Notes under the pieces: model-generated
What the model was told of the DNA's origin: nothing
The model's input: only the letters and a program-made list of their open reading frames with translations
The model's database searches: none
Program-made: the position numbers and the translations under genes
DNA from: Lichtheimia corymbifera B2541
Lineage: Eukaryota; Mucoromycota; Mucoromycetes; Mucorales; Lichtheimiaceae
Assembly: GCA_000697475.1 (NCBI GenBank)
Contig: JNEU01000966.1
Location: 62,001 to 126,000 of the forward strand
Length of the DNA: 64,000 nt
Reading direction: 5' to 3'
Shown: positions 1-10,754 of the stretch, in pieces
How positions within the stretch are numbered: the stretch's first letter is position 1
How the letters are laid out: every line of letters begins with the position of its first letter

Positions 1-3000
1 ATCAGCACCCATGCTCTTAGCCACCGATACAGGCAAGTTGTCCATATATCCACCATCTACCAACATGTTGCCGTTTTCACAAATGGGTGGCATATAACCT
101 GAGAGAGACATGGATGCACGAATATAACGCCAAGCATAGCCGGTGGTATGCACCTCCATACGTGAATATGTAATGTTGGTGGTGACTGCAAAGTAGGGCA
201 ACCAAAAGTCTTCAATTTGACTATCACCAAGGCATTTGAAAATAGAGCGATTGAATTCGTGACCGGTGAACCATGCTGTAAGTGGATACGTCAAGTCCAT
301 CAGATTACGCCAAATACTCGTCATGCGACTGGAGAACATCTTGCTACGAGCAATGGTCGATACAAGATCCCGGTTTCGTGCATATAATCCACCGACAAAA
401 CTACCAATGCTAGTACCACCAATAATGTCGATGGGTACATTTGCTTCCTCCAAAGCTTGGATCACACCGATATGGCTGATACCACGTGCTCCACCACCAC
501 CGAGGACAAGTGCTACTGATTTGCCACAAAGACGTCGTGCGAGTCTAACAATCACACACAATGAGCCATCAAAACCCAACAACAATAAACCTGCATTTGA
601 CCTTTACCTTGCAAAGTCATCACGTGCTGCATTGCTTGCACTGCCTAATTGTGCACTCGTACTCTTCTTCACCACAAGCAGTCTTCCGAACGTTGGCACC
701 ACCGAATGATACTTTTCAAGCTGAGCTTTGGCCTTCTTCACCATCTTCATTGAATTCTCAGTCATTTTACGTCCAGTCTCTCTCAACCAGGGAGGGCGAA
801 TCAGGCGTTCATTGGCAAGAGTTGCATGCTTACGCATCGGCATGAAGATATGATGATGTGCTTGAATCCAGAGTCGGTTCTATACAACCTATATTAGATG
901 ATGATACTCTTTTATCCACTTGTTTGTTTGAACATCATACCTTGAGCCAATTACGTGTAGTGCCAGTGGTACAAGATCGTTCACCATGCAATAAAACAAG
1001 CTCTTTACGAGCTGTGGTCTTCATATTGATCATGAATCGTTCATATTCACCCACAGATGGATCACCATCGCCCAAACCCACAAGCAAAACGGTATCAGCT
1101 TGACGAATACAGGTACGAGTCCATTGCGATTTCACACCACTATCGGCCAAATACAACACAATGCGGAACTTCTCCTCTTGTTCAGCGAGCCAAGATGCCA
1201 ATTTAAGCTTTCCAAGACGAGAGAAAGCATGTTTGCCCATAACGGATGTGATGGTAGCACTGTTGAGAAGAGCACAAGTAGCACCCACTGTTTGCACCAG
1301 GGCACTCTTTAAATTCTCTGCAAATTCGGTGACAGGTACGGATGCGTTGACAGGGATAATACCCACGGTTTTGAGATTGGTATTGTTGTGACCATATAAT
1401 TCAGGGGTAATCACATAAGGGACATTGGCTGATTGCATCATTGAACTGCTGCTACGTGTAGGTGCTACCATGCTGCCACCACCCATGCCACCCGCTCCAC
1501 TATGTTGACCACCGATACGGAACATGTTCTTGCCTTGACCCGGTGTAGCATTGGTCATGAGCTCCAAGGAACGGGATGCCACCATACGAGATATCTGAAG
1601 GGTGATCTCAGGATGTCGTAACGCAAGAGCATTGAAAAGGGTCTTGGGTAATCGAGCAAGCTCACTGTCACGAATAGCATGGAGCGTTGAAGGTGCCTTG
1701 ATACCAGCTATGAAAATTGCAATAACAATATCAGCTTCTACCATTGTGAGGATATGTATATAGTCCTTCTTACCTAAAGCCTCCAATTCACATACGCAAT
1801 CTCCACGACCAAATTCACCAATGATTTCAATGCCACCTTCTTTCTTGCCACGAATAGTACGCAGACGACCATGCAATACCATATAAATCGAATCACTGGG
1901 CTGACCTTCACGGCAAATGATTTGACTCGAATGTACTTGCATCCAATCCAGCGCCAAATCGATATGCAAAACTAAAATATGCATGAGTGACATGTCGACT
2001 ACAATCCTTCATTCCATACTTACTCAGAGGACTCAGTAAGCCAACAAGGCGCTGTGCAAGTTTAAGCATGACGCTGGGATGCTTATCAATGATACGATCA
2101 AGACTCTTGCGTGACAAGTAACCAACGTAGGTATCGCGCTTTGCGCGAATCTCGACAAAGCTTGGATGACCCGTGAGTGCTTCAAGATATCCTGCCAGGC
2201 CACCAGGACGAATCACAAAGAGAGGTTTCTTGGCCTTGTGCTTGGGATCCTTGTCATCAGGCTGCTGACTTGCACGACCTGCAGGTGTTTTGGATGCCAG
2301 AACAGGACCGTGCTTCTCCACAAGTTCGCTTCCTTCCAACATGGGTACAATACCACCTGCTTCTTCAGCATCCGATAAGGGACCAGTAACACCAGAAGCT
2401 GCATCACGATCTGATATTTGAGATGAAATGGATGAGGTTGAAGTTGATGGTGTAGGTGATGGAGATAATGTGAATCGACGATGACCCTTACGTTTATCAT
2501 CACGTGACGACGATGATTTGCGCTTGCCTCCAGGGGAAGAGGATGAAGATGCGGATTCTTCAGCAGGATCACGTTCCAGGGAAATGTCCTCAGCATCGGC
2601 AGGTGTCATTGATACTTCAAGCAACCCATCAATAACAAAGAATAAACCATTGTTGTGTTCGCCTTCCTTGACCAACACTGCATCCTTGGCAAAGAACAAG
2701 ATTTGTACATCGTTGGCTGAGAGTGCTTGGTGATGGTGATGATGATCCGTGAATGCTGTTGAATCAGTGCCTGATTGTGCTGATGATACTGTGGATAGAG
2801 CATCAATGTCTTCATCATAGGGCACACTTAATGCACCAAGCGAAGGAGATGCACTTGTGTCAGCAGTGCCAGCAACAGAAAATAGATCCATTGGATAATA
2901 ATAACGTGACGAATATCGAGATGACTCTGGAGGTGGTTGCATGGCTTGGCTTGTTGATGCATGACGTGGGTGTGGTGACGAGGTCTGGGATGAAAGACCA

Positions 3001-4952
3001 TGATCCATATCGTGATGCTCATCGTGTTCAGGCCTCATACCAAGTGCTGTTGCTAGGCAACGACGTACTGCAGAGCGTAAATGTTCATCGTCTTCAACAC
3101 TGTATTCTTGAAGCTTGGTATTGTTGCGTTGTTTCTGAGGAGGTGATTGTCCAAGAGGATGATGACCAGATACGATGGGAGGAGATGCTGCACTATTGTT
3201 ACTGCTGACGACACCACTCTTTATGCTGAGCGAAGGAGTGGATGGGATATCCATAGCTTGAATAAATCCGCTGCTTTCAGAGGGTGACATTTCTGATGGC
3301 ACTGATGGACTGCTCGTATCACCCGATTCATTGCTAGGTTGGGCAAACTTGCGACGTAATCTTTCCATGCCACCTGGCACAAACAGGTTCTCAGGTAATG
3401 CTGACATGCTGGCTGATTCATTCACCAACTTTTCCAAACGAAGGAGCTCATTGGTCAAACCCAGATATCGATGGCCCGTCATTAAAGTGACACGTTGGAA
3501 GCGAGTAAGGATCACTTGCACAATGTGCGCTGCTGCCTTGGGGAATTTGGCTGTCAGCTTATGGAATGCTTCTTCAGGAATAACTAGAGAATGCAAATGT
3601 GTTATTAGTGTTATCCATTAAGTGTATCATATCAATCATAAAAGCTTACCAGCCAACGTGGTATCTACAGTAGCACGTGCGACAATGTTTGGATGCACAG
3701 AGCGATATCTTCCAGATGATGCAAAAGATGCTGATGAATTGCGATGGATGGCCGATAACTTCCGTGGGCTTTGTAAATCATCCTCGCCATCATCCATATC
3801 ACTAGCGATATCAGCGACCTCCACGTTATGATGGCTGTGAGTGAGAGGGTGTACAACTGATGATGGTCCTTTGCTGCCATGTCGTAAAGATGCAGTGGAT
3901 GATGATGCTAAAGGTGCCATCTCACTATCCGATCCTGATTGCAAGTTGGGGAAAACAGTACGCCAACCACCATCCGCATCGAGTCGAGGACTATTCCCAC
4001 TAGCAATGGTTGATTCGCTTTGACTTGGCTGTGCAACGGCATTACTCATGCGGGCTAAATGCTGTCGCATGGATCGTTTCCGTGCTTGTTCTTTTGCTTC
4101 TTGACGCAGGAAACTCTCACGGAAGATGGATAAAATAGTGAACAATGAAGACAATGTACCGCCAGCACCCACTTCATTGATCAATGTATAATTCTTGAAT
4201 CGATCATATCCACGCTTCGTTTGCTGTTGATGTCGATAATGATAATCACTGGCCTCTTCGGGTGTCCAATCTCCTCCTGGTGCTTCATCATCATTCTCAT
4301 CCTCTTCATCCTCATGATTGTCAGGTTTGACAAAGAGTTGCACGTGTCCATGTACGACGATATAAAACGACCGTTCTTGATCAGGATTGCGAAACAATGT
4401 ATCACCTGCCAGAAGCTTCTTTGTTTGCAAATGACGTGCCAACTCATGAAAGACGTGCTGTTCCAAATATCCAAAGATCTTGATCGATGAAAGAAATGCT
4501 GACAAAAACTCGTCTGGATAATTCTTGAATCCTGCTTTGTATTGTGAATCCTCCTCGTTGGGATCATCAGGGTGTAAATCGAAAAAGGAAGATGTTGACT
4601 GAGGAGGTTCGGTCCGTTTCAGACGCGAGTACTTGTTCAAATATCGATATCGCAGAACAAGATACGCTCCCACAGCACCCAGTCCAACAATAACCAGGAG
4701 AGACGTAAAGTTGAGATGGAGTGTGAATGACATTGTCAAGATTCGGTAAAACAATAGAGGGATCGATATAGTAGCAAGGCTAATGAGCTTGAGTAGGATC
4801 GCCGGTAGAAACTTTGCAACGCTGGCAAGACCTGATCGGCTATCGTTGTTAACAACGGCTGCTGCTGTAGTCGTTGCTACGTGTGCAAGAGACGAATCAG
4901 TCGCTGTGCTTGTTGCCAATGTCGAGATTGCACTGGCTGTCGAAGCAGACAT
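1..4952 (-). CDS. NTE1: Lysophospholipase NTE1 (neuropathy target esterase family), C-terminus cut by window edge
   Basis: ER-anchored phospholipase B-type esterase that deacylates phosphatidylcholine and lysophosphatidylcholine. Exons (5' to 3'): 4952-3650, 3583-2024, 1971-941, 879-608, 544-<1, giving 1570 codons in frame to the edge. Hydrophobic segments lie in the first ~120 residues. Cyclic-nucleotide-binding-like modules follow, separated by long Ser-rich linkers. The patatin domain near the edge shows the oxyanion motif GGGGARG, the nucleophile motif GTSIG and the catalytic Asp in DGGYMDNLP. The last 150-250 residues of a normal NTE1 are missing. The start MSASTASA is preferred over an in-frame upstream ATG at 4991, which would put a hydrophobic stretch before it. 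Linkers are longer than in yeast NTE1. Family identity is certain; the exact start is not. Confidence 0.95.
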
Positions 4953-6497
4953 GTATAAAATTATATGTGAGCAAAGAAAAAAGAGGAACAAAGCGCCCTG
5001 GGTTGTGTTTCCTTCTCCTTCTATTCACTGCTGACCTTCCAAACCCAAAAGTAGGGATCAGTCCCTTTGTCTCAAATTCAAAGTTGGGTATATTGCCGAC
5101 ATCTGTGCATCAGTATCACATGGCATTCTCCTAATGACAACATCCAGCATAGACGCATTTTTGTTGTCAGTCCATTTTGCATAATAAACAGGCTTATTTT
5201 ATTGCACCACGCTCATTCCCAATAGCACATGCTATCAAAGGTGTGTACCCTGCAAGGCATCTCGATGTTCATAAGCAAGTTGTGTGAGAAATCGTGACCC
5301 CTCGTGGTCGTATCACGATTATCAGTGGAGGAAATCGGGTACAATCTTCTGAGTTCGACGGCAAATGGGCAATAGACTTCTTTTCTTGTCCAGAAAAGGA
5401 GCTATAACCTAGTTGGCTGCTGTGTTCCTTCCATTTGTTTCCAATTACTGCCACAATACCTTCTCCACTTGATATCCCACCCCACTTTTTCATACCGTGC
5501 CATGCAAAAAAGCCTTTTAATGAGCTTGTTGAACATTACATGCCTCCCATGAAAGTTTCAAAGATGCATGATTGAGTAATGCAGCCCGGCAAATTGGGTT
5601 AGTAAAAGGCGGATGTTGCCCCCGGTTGTCGGCCCTTCGTGACACAGGTATCGATTGCACCACATAAATCTACGATGCAACAGTTACACTCAACTTTAAT
5701 TTAACATGACCGTTCAAATGCTGTGATCTGTGCTGGCTACGTTATTAGTTACATGACGGGTAATGAGCACAAGTTTAGCAATCCAAGGACAGCCATATCC
5801 CGCCCAGGCCACATCACACGCCACTACATCAAGAATCAAGCCTGGTTACATACGTTGCCATGTCTATATCTCGCAAGAAATTCGAGTCAATTCAACCTTC
5901 CAATTTTCATGCATGCTTAAAGAATGATTTGTCATTTTAACCTTGTCTATGTACGTTCTGTAAGAAAACAAATGTGCCAATAAGGAGGATGGCTGCAAGC
6001 ACCAGCCGCGTGAACAATGGATCTCACCATGATCAATCACTTTCAAACAACAAGAATCCAAGATCAATATAATCTGTGTGTAAGTATGCATTGATTAATA
6101 ATATAACAAGGGATATAATCAAATGATGCAAGCCAAACGAGGACAATGAATGCTCATGCTAAACACAACTATGACACCATGCTTGACAACATTGCGTTTA
6201 GATAATTGAGATTTAAGATATCATATTCATTTACAATTTCTGCGCATCCAAGCTCTACAGAATAGACGGGAATGAGCGATTAAAAAAGCCAACAAGGATG
6301 CATCATGCACATCCCGCCAATGGGATCGACCCTTCAACTCGTGCCCCCTCTGCTTTGTTACACCAAGAAGTCCCTCTACATCTTTGATTCTATCAGGGTG
6401 TGGCTATTTGACAATGAACAATGATCAGCTTTCATATAGCACCACGGTTACATGATCATATGTAAAACATAAAGGTGCCTGTATTTCTAAACTTTAC
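4953..6497. other. Non-coding stretch upstream of NTE1
   Basis: Open frames here are short (under 90 codons), lack splice-consistent continuation and resemble no family I know. The first few hundred bases must hold the NTE1 promoter; a TATA-like AT tract sits immediately before its ATG at about 4955-4968. Nothing else recognised. Confidence 0.5.
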
Positions 6498-7475
6498 AAT
6501 GAATCGTGGGTTCGTTCATAGAACAAAGTTGCTCGTCGTGGTCGACAGCGCCATGTGTGTAAGTTTCACCATCGTGGTGGCCAATCTCAGGGGCGTTCCC
6601 GTTCATCCATCGTCTCTCCTATATTTGGATCGTTCGCATTCAAAAATCCTACAATGAAGTGTGCGGTTTTAATATGAATGGAATTGATCAACATGACTCA
6701 GAGAACCTTCTGACCAAGTTTCATGTTCGGAATGTGGAATCCCAAGGTGATTTATACTAATTGACATTTCATGAATTTGGCCGGATGCGGAATTTCCGTC
6801 GGTCATAGTAAACCCCACATTACATCCTCCCATTCAAAACTTTTAAATGAACCGTGAGGTCTTTATGAGAACAAAGTTGATCAGCATGCCCGAGAGCATC
6901 TTGTGTGAAATTTTCAGTTTCGAAATGGGCTTTCTCAAGGTTATGGGCCGTCCATACTACTGATATTCCCATTCGTTTATCGTCGGACGCTCCCATTTTA
7001 ATTCTCACAATGAAGCATGTCGTTTTTATTTGAATGGAGTTGATCAGCATGTCGAAACCCACCGTCCTGACCAAGTTTGGCAATGGAGGTGGGCAATCGC
7101 GGGGGTGTGCACTATGCACCCTACTTGCGCTCCGTCCGTGCTATATTTGGACCGTCCGATTCATTGAACCATCATAATGAAGCATACGGTTTTTAAATGA
7201 ATGGAGTTGATCAGCATGACTCAGAGGGCCTTCATACCAAGTTTCAAGTTCAAAGTGGGCAATCCCAAGATAATACATACTAAATCGATAAATGATAAAT
7301 CTGGCGCGTACCCCATTTCCGACCGCCTATAGTAAACCCCACATTGCACCTTCCCATTTAAAATCTTTGAATGAAGTGTGGGTTCTTTATTAATACAAAG
7401 TTGATCAGCATGTCCAAGAGCATCTTGTGTGAAAGTTTGAGGTCAAGGTGAGCAATCTCAAGATCATGGATCAAT
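6498..7475. repeat. Degenerate tandem array with A-B-C higher-order structure
   Basis: Six diverged monomers begin with AATGAA followed by a G/T-rich stretch at 6498, 6653, 6846, 7009, 7176 and 7370 (spacings 155, 193, 163, 167, 194). Each carries a conserved GTTGATCAGCATG-like core. Monomers three apart match best: 1 and 4 share a CTATATTTGGAYCGT block, 2 and 5 share GACTCAGAG and TAGTAAACCCCACATT, 3 and 6 share GAGCATCTTGTGTGAAA. This gives two copies of a roughly 520-bp trimer (offsets 511, 523, 524). No coding frame spans it and no flanking duplication or terminal repeats were seen. It could be a decayed satellite or the internal repeats of an unknown non-autonomous element. Confidence 0.75.
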
Positions 7476-9223
7476 TTGCAGTGTGCATGAATATGCCTGA
7501 CAGCTCAACCAACTTAAATTTCCAGCTCTTCCACTCCCAGTTTATTTTCTTTTTCCTCCCATTCTCAACTGTTGCCTCATTCAAGTACAGTTACCACCAT
7601 GCAACGATTGTTCTGCTTCAACCCATCACGGCATTCCTGCAGCTGTCTTGATCCGATTGTCTTTGACTGAATGGCAACTCCATGGCGTGTACACTCCACT
7701 ACAACCTCTGCCGTCTTCGATACTGCACACTCCTCTGCCACAATCAAACGTACAGCATTCATTCCAGCAGCTGCCATTAGCAAATTGTATCAAGCAGCAT
7801 TCACAACCTTGTCACTCTACTACAACACACGCTCTTGCCCACTTCTCTACCGCAACCAAACGTGCCAGCAGATGCTATCAGCAAGATTCTTACTCCGTTT
7901 TCCATGTGAACAGTAGATAGCCATTGTATGGAGGCAGCTTTATTTACGTGGATCAACTTGCTTAATTACATCTGGATTCCTTGGGATGCTACTATATCAG
8001 CTATCAAGTGTAACGCAATACAAGCAATCTTTACCTGGTTGAGCTGCGATATGAAACGATCAATAAAGAGGTAGACCAACACCCGGATGGAGAAGGAGGT
8101 GACTACATGGCTCTTGCAACCAACATATTGGATTTGATGGACGAATGCCGATCAAGTGCAGTGATGAGAAAAATTCCTGGAATGTTGCTTTGGTTACTTG
8201 GCGCGTCATCGTCAGGAAGGATGGATCATATCTCGAACTACTTTTCAATCATGGATGGAAATGTTTATGACGGCAGCAACAAGATCCCTGTTGCCCGTAT
8301 TTTATTCAGTTTACAATACTGTTCCTGTATCATATTATTTACTTGATAAACACCAAACTACCATGTACTATTCTTCATCTGTTATTGAGAGAATTGGATT
8401 CAACATAATTTAGAAGGGTATCGTGTACGAGATGTGGGACACTTGGTTGGTTTCTGGATCAAAGGGGGAAATACGTACATAGAAACTTGAAGATTGAAGC
8501 ATTTGCATGTACGAGATGCTATTGTCCTTTTTATTATATTGTGTCGACCAAAGACGTATGCTAGGTATTCAATAGGCAGTGACTCTAAAGGGATTGTACA
8601 CGTGTCTAGTAAATGCTTATGCTCGTAAAAGAAGCTTGGTTCATTGTAAGCTTAATTCATTATCTTCAAGGAGGAGTAAACTTTCATACAAAGAGACACG
8701 GACATAACCACACCATGTTTGCCAACGTTATCATAAGCGCTATCTTATAATACAACTTTATATGAGATCGAGTACGATGTTCAATCACATGACTACCATT
8801 TTGGGGGGAAACAACCATATTAACAAGCATCATGATTATCACGTTGAGCAAACTACGCATTATACATGGGACCATCCCCATCCTCGATACACAAATATCC
8901 TTTCAATGGACATAGCAATCCACTCTGTTCCTGCCATCCCATCCATTCATTTTCCTTCACGACCAGATTGACTTTTCGTACAACATGAAATTGAAGAGTG
9001 TAAATGCAAGTGAAAAAATCATGCACGAAATCTATTTGGACAACCGTGTTCAAACGATTTGAAATATCATCCGATCACCATGGAGATAACTGTGTGAGTG
9101 AAAGAGAAAGTGTGTGTGTGTGTTGATTGATTTGAAGATGTACGATGGATGAGGTCACCGTGAATGTGTCGTGTACGTGAGAGGGAAGAAACAAAGATGG
9201 CGTGAATAGTACACGTTCTCTAT
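7476..9223. other. No assignable gene; open frames on both strands at 7577-7916
   Basis: A pyrimidine-rich leader at about 7535-7600 runs into ATGs at 7600 and 7671. The latter opens an 81-codon frame rich in Ser, Thr, Arg and Ala with almost no acidic residues, resembling a mitochondrial presequence, but nothing follows it. The opposite strand is also open (7783-7577). Neither frame shows a domain or a clear intron. The rest, to the end of the COX6 gene, is AT-rich with a short TG microsatellite near 9112. Confidence 0.35.
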
Positions 9224-9709
9224 CTACAAGTTGAGTTCTTCCTTGGTTTGGATACCCAATTCCTCGCGGATAGGTGCCAACTCATCCAAGTACTGCTTGT
9301 ACTGGCCCTCGTTCTCAACCTTTTCCTTGACACCTTCAAAGATACGGACAGCGGTAGCATAGTCGTTGACACGGCGGGATGCCTTCAAAGCTGATTCAAT
9401 GACAGAGGGAGCAGGGACAAGATCATAGGCGAAGCAGTTGTTGAGACCACGTTGCAACTCGAAAAGATCATCAACACCATCAAAGAACTTGACGTAGCGT
9501 TCGGTGAAGGATTCAAAGCTCTCGTCTTCGTGACCGGTAGAGTAGAAACGGTTGCTGAGAGCTGTAAGTGTGATAAAAGAGAATACCATTAGAGATCAGT
9601 GTTGCCCCAATGTTGAATGCGTTATATTACCGAATGGGGCACGACGAGCCACAGGAGTGACAGTCATGCGAGAACGAGCAATGGCACCAGTAAGAGCAGT
9701 ACGAAGCAT
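9224..9709 (-). CDS. COX6: Cytochrome c oxidase subunit Va (yeast Cox6)
   Basis: Nuclear-encoded subunit of respiratory complex IV on the matrix side of the inner mitochondrial membrane. Exons 9709-9631 and 9561-9224 (intron 69 nt) encode 138 residues. The first ~35 residues are Arg/Thr/Ala-rich without acidic residues, a typical presequence ending near RFYST. The mature part begins HEDESFESFTERYVKFF and carries the family core VPAPSVIESALKASRR and the AVRIFEGVKEK helix. Length and both ends fit the COX5A/Cox6 family. It is head-to-head with NDUFS4, 225 bp between start codons, suggesting joint control of two respiratory-chain genes. Confidence 0.95.
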
Positions 9710-9934
9710 GGTGGTGGTGGTGGTGGTGATTGGGATAACTGAGAGAGAGGAGTAGGGAGGAAAGAGATACAATAAACTTTTCTATGGCAGCAGAAAAACA
9801 ACACTTTGCCTGGGCCAACCGCACTTTGATGACGCAAGCTGAGTTAGAGAGGTGGGTTGTCTTTTTCTTTTGGCTGGTTTTGGATACAATACAACACTAC
9901 TCACACATAACTTTCCCCACTCTTTTTAAAAAAC
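9710..9934. promoter_or_regulatory. Bidirectional promoter between COX6 and NDUFS4
   Basis: Only 225 bp separate the divergent start codons. The middle holds a CCAAT-like GGGCCAACC (about 9808-9816) and a CRE/ATF-like TGATGACGCAAG (about 9826-9837). Pyrimidine-rich tracts flank the NDUFS4 side. The COX6 5' leader is a GGT-type repeat directly before its ATG. Promoter function is inferred from position; factor binding is not shown. Confidence 0.6.
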
Positions 9935-10625
9935 ATGCTCGCATCTCGATCGATTGCAGCCATCGCTTCGCGTCCAGCCTTGTATTCAGCTCGTCGTCTT
10001 GTCACCACTGAAGTGACTCGTCCTGAACATACACCTGCCGCTGTCGATTCCGTCTCGGGTGCACCTGGTAAACAACTCTCACTTTTTATCCAAAAAAACA
10101 CACAACCTCTGTAATATCACATGAATCGTTAATGTTTATATCATTCAAAACAGAGGAACTTACCACTGAGCGCATGGTCCGTATCTTCGCTCCTGCTAAG
10201 CCTGCTACTCAATCCGGCAGAAACAACACCCGCACTTGGCGTATCGACTTTGACATCTTGCCCGATGCTGACCGCTGGGAAAACCCTTTGATCGGTTGGG
10301 CTTCCAGGTAGGCACATGATGGATAGGTTGGCATGGAGATTTGTCACGTGGATACTGATATATATTATTACTAGCGCTGATACTCAGCAAGCTTTGCAAA
10401 TCAAGTTCCTCTCCAAGGAGGAGGCTATCAGCTTTGCTGAGCGACAAGGTAATGTATCGTATGACAGTCAACCATATGCATTCGATTCCTAATGATGATC
10501 CTTGCTGCATTACAGGCTGGAGCTACTATGTCCAAGAACCCAAGAAGGCCAAGTTTGTCAAGAAGGCTTACGCTGACAACTTTAAGTACAACCCCAACAA
10601 GCTTAGATTGATCAAGACCAAATAA
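9935..10625 (+). CDS. NDUFS4: NADH dehydrogenase (complex I) 18-kDa subunit NDUFS4
   Basis: Accessory subunit of the peripheral arm of mitochondrial complex I. Exons 9935-10067, 10154-10307, 10375-10448, 10516-10625 give 156 residues. An N-terminal presequence (MLASRSIAAIASRP...) is followed by the ETC-complex-I conserved region: the RIFAPAKPATQSG block, RTWRIDFDILPDADRWENPLIGW, LKFLSKEEAISFAERQGW-type helix and a basic C-terminus around NPNKLRLIKTK. All donors are GT and acceptors AG; length is normal. Presence of complex I excludes complex-I-lacking yeasts such as Saccharomyces. Confidence 0.96.
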
Positions 10626-10754
10626 ACGCACGCACGGTTATTATTTTCCTCGCTACCAGCACTTTTTCGACGTCTTCAACTCCATCAGCCTAGAAGTGAC
10701 TATGATATATTTACAGCTACATTTATCAAAGCAACATGAAAAATGGATATATGA

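Noticed and set aside
4953..4991. Upstream in-frame ATG giving NTE1 a longer N-terminus
   Set aside because: It adds 13 hydrophobic residues before MSASTASA and lies in an AT-rich, TATA-like stretch; the second ATG gives a typical start.
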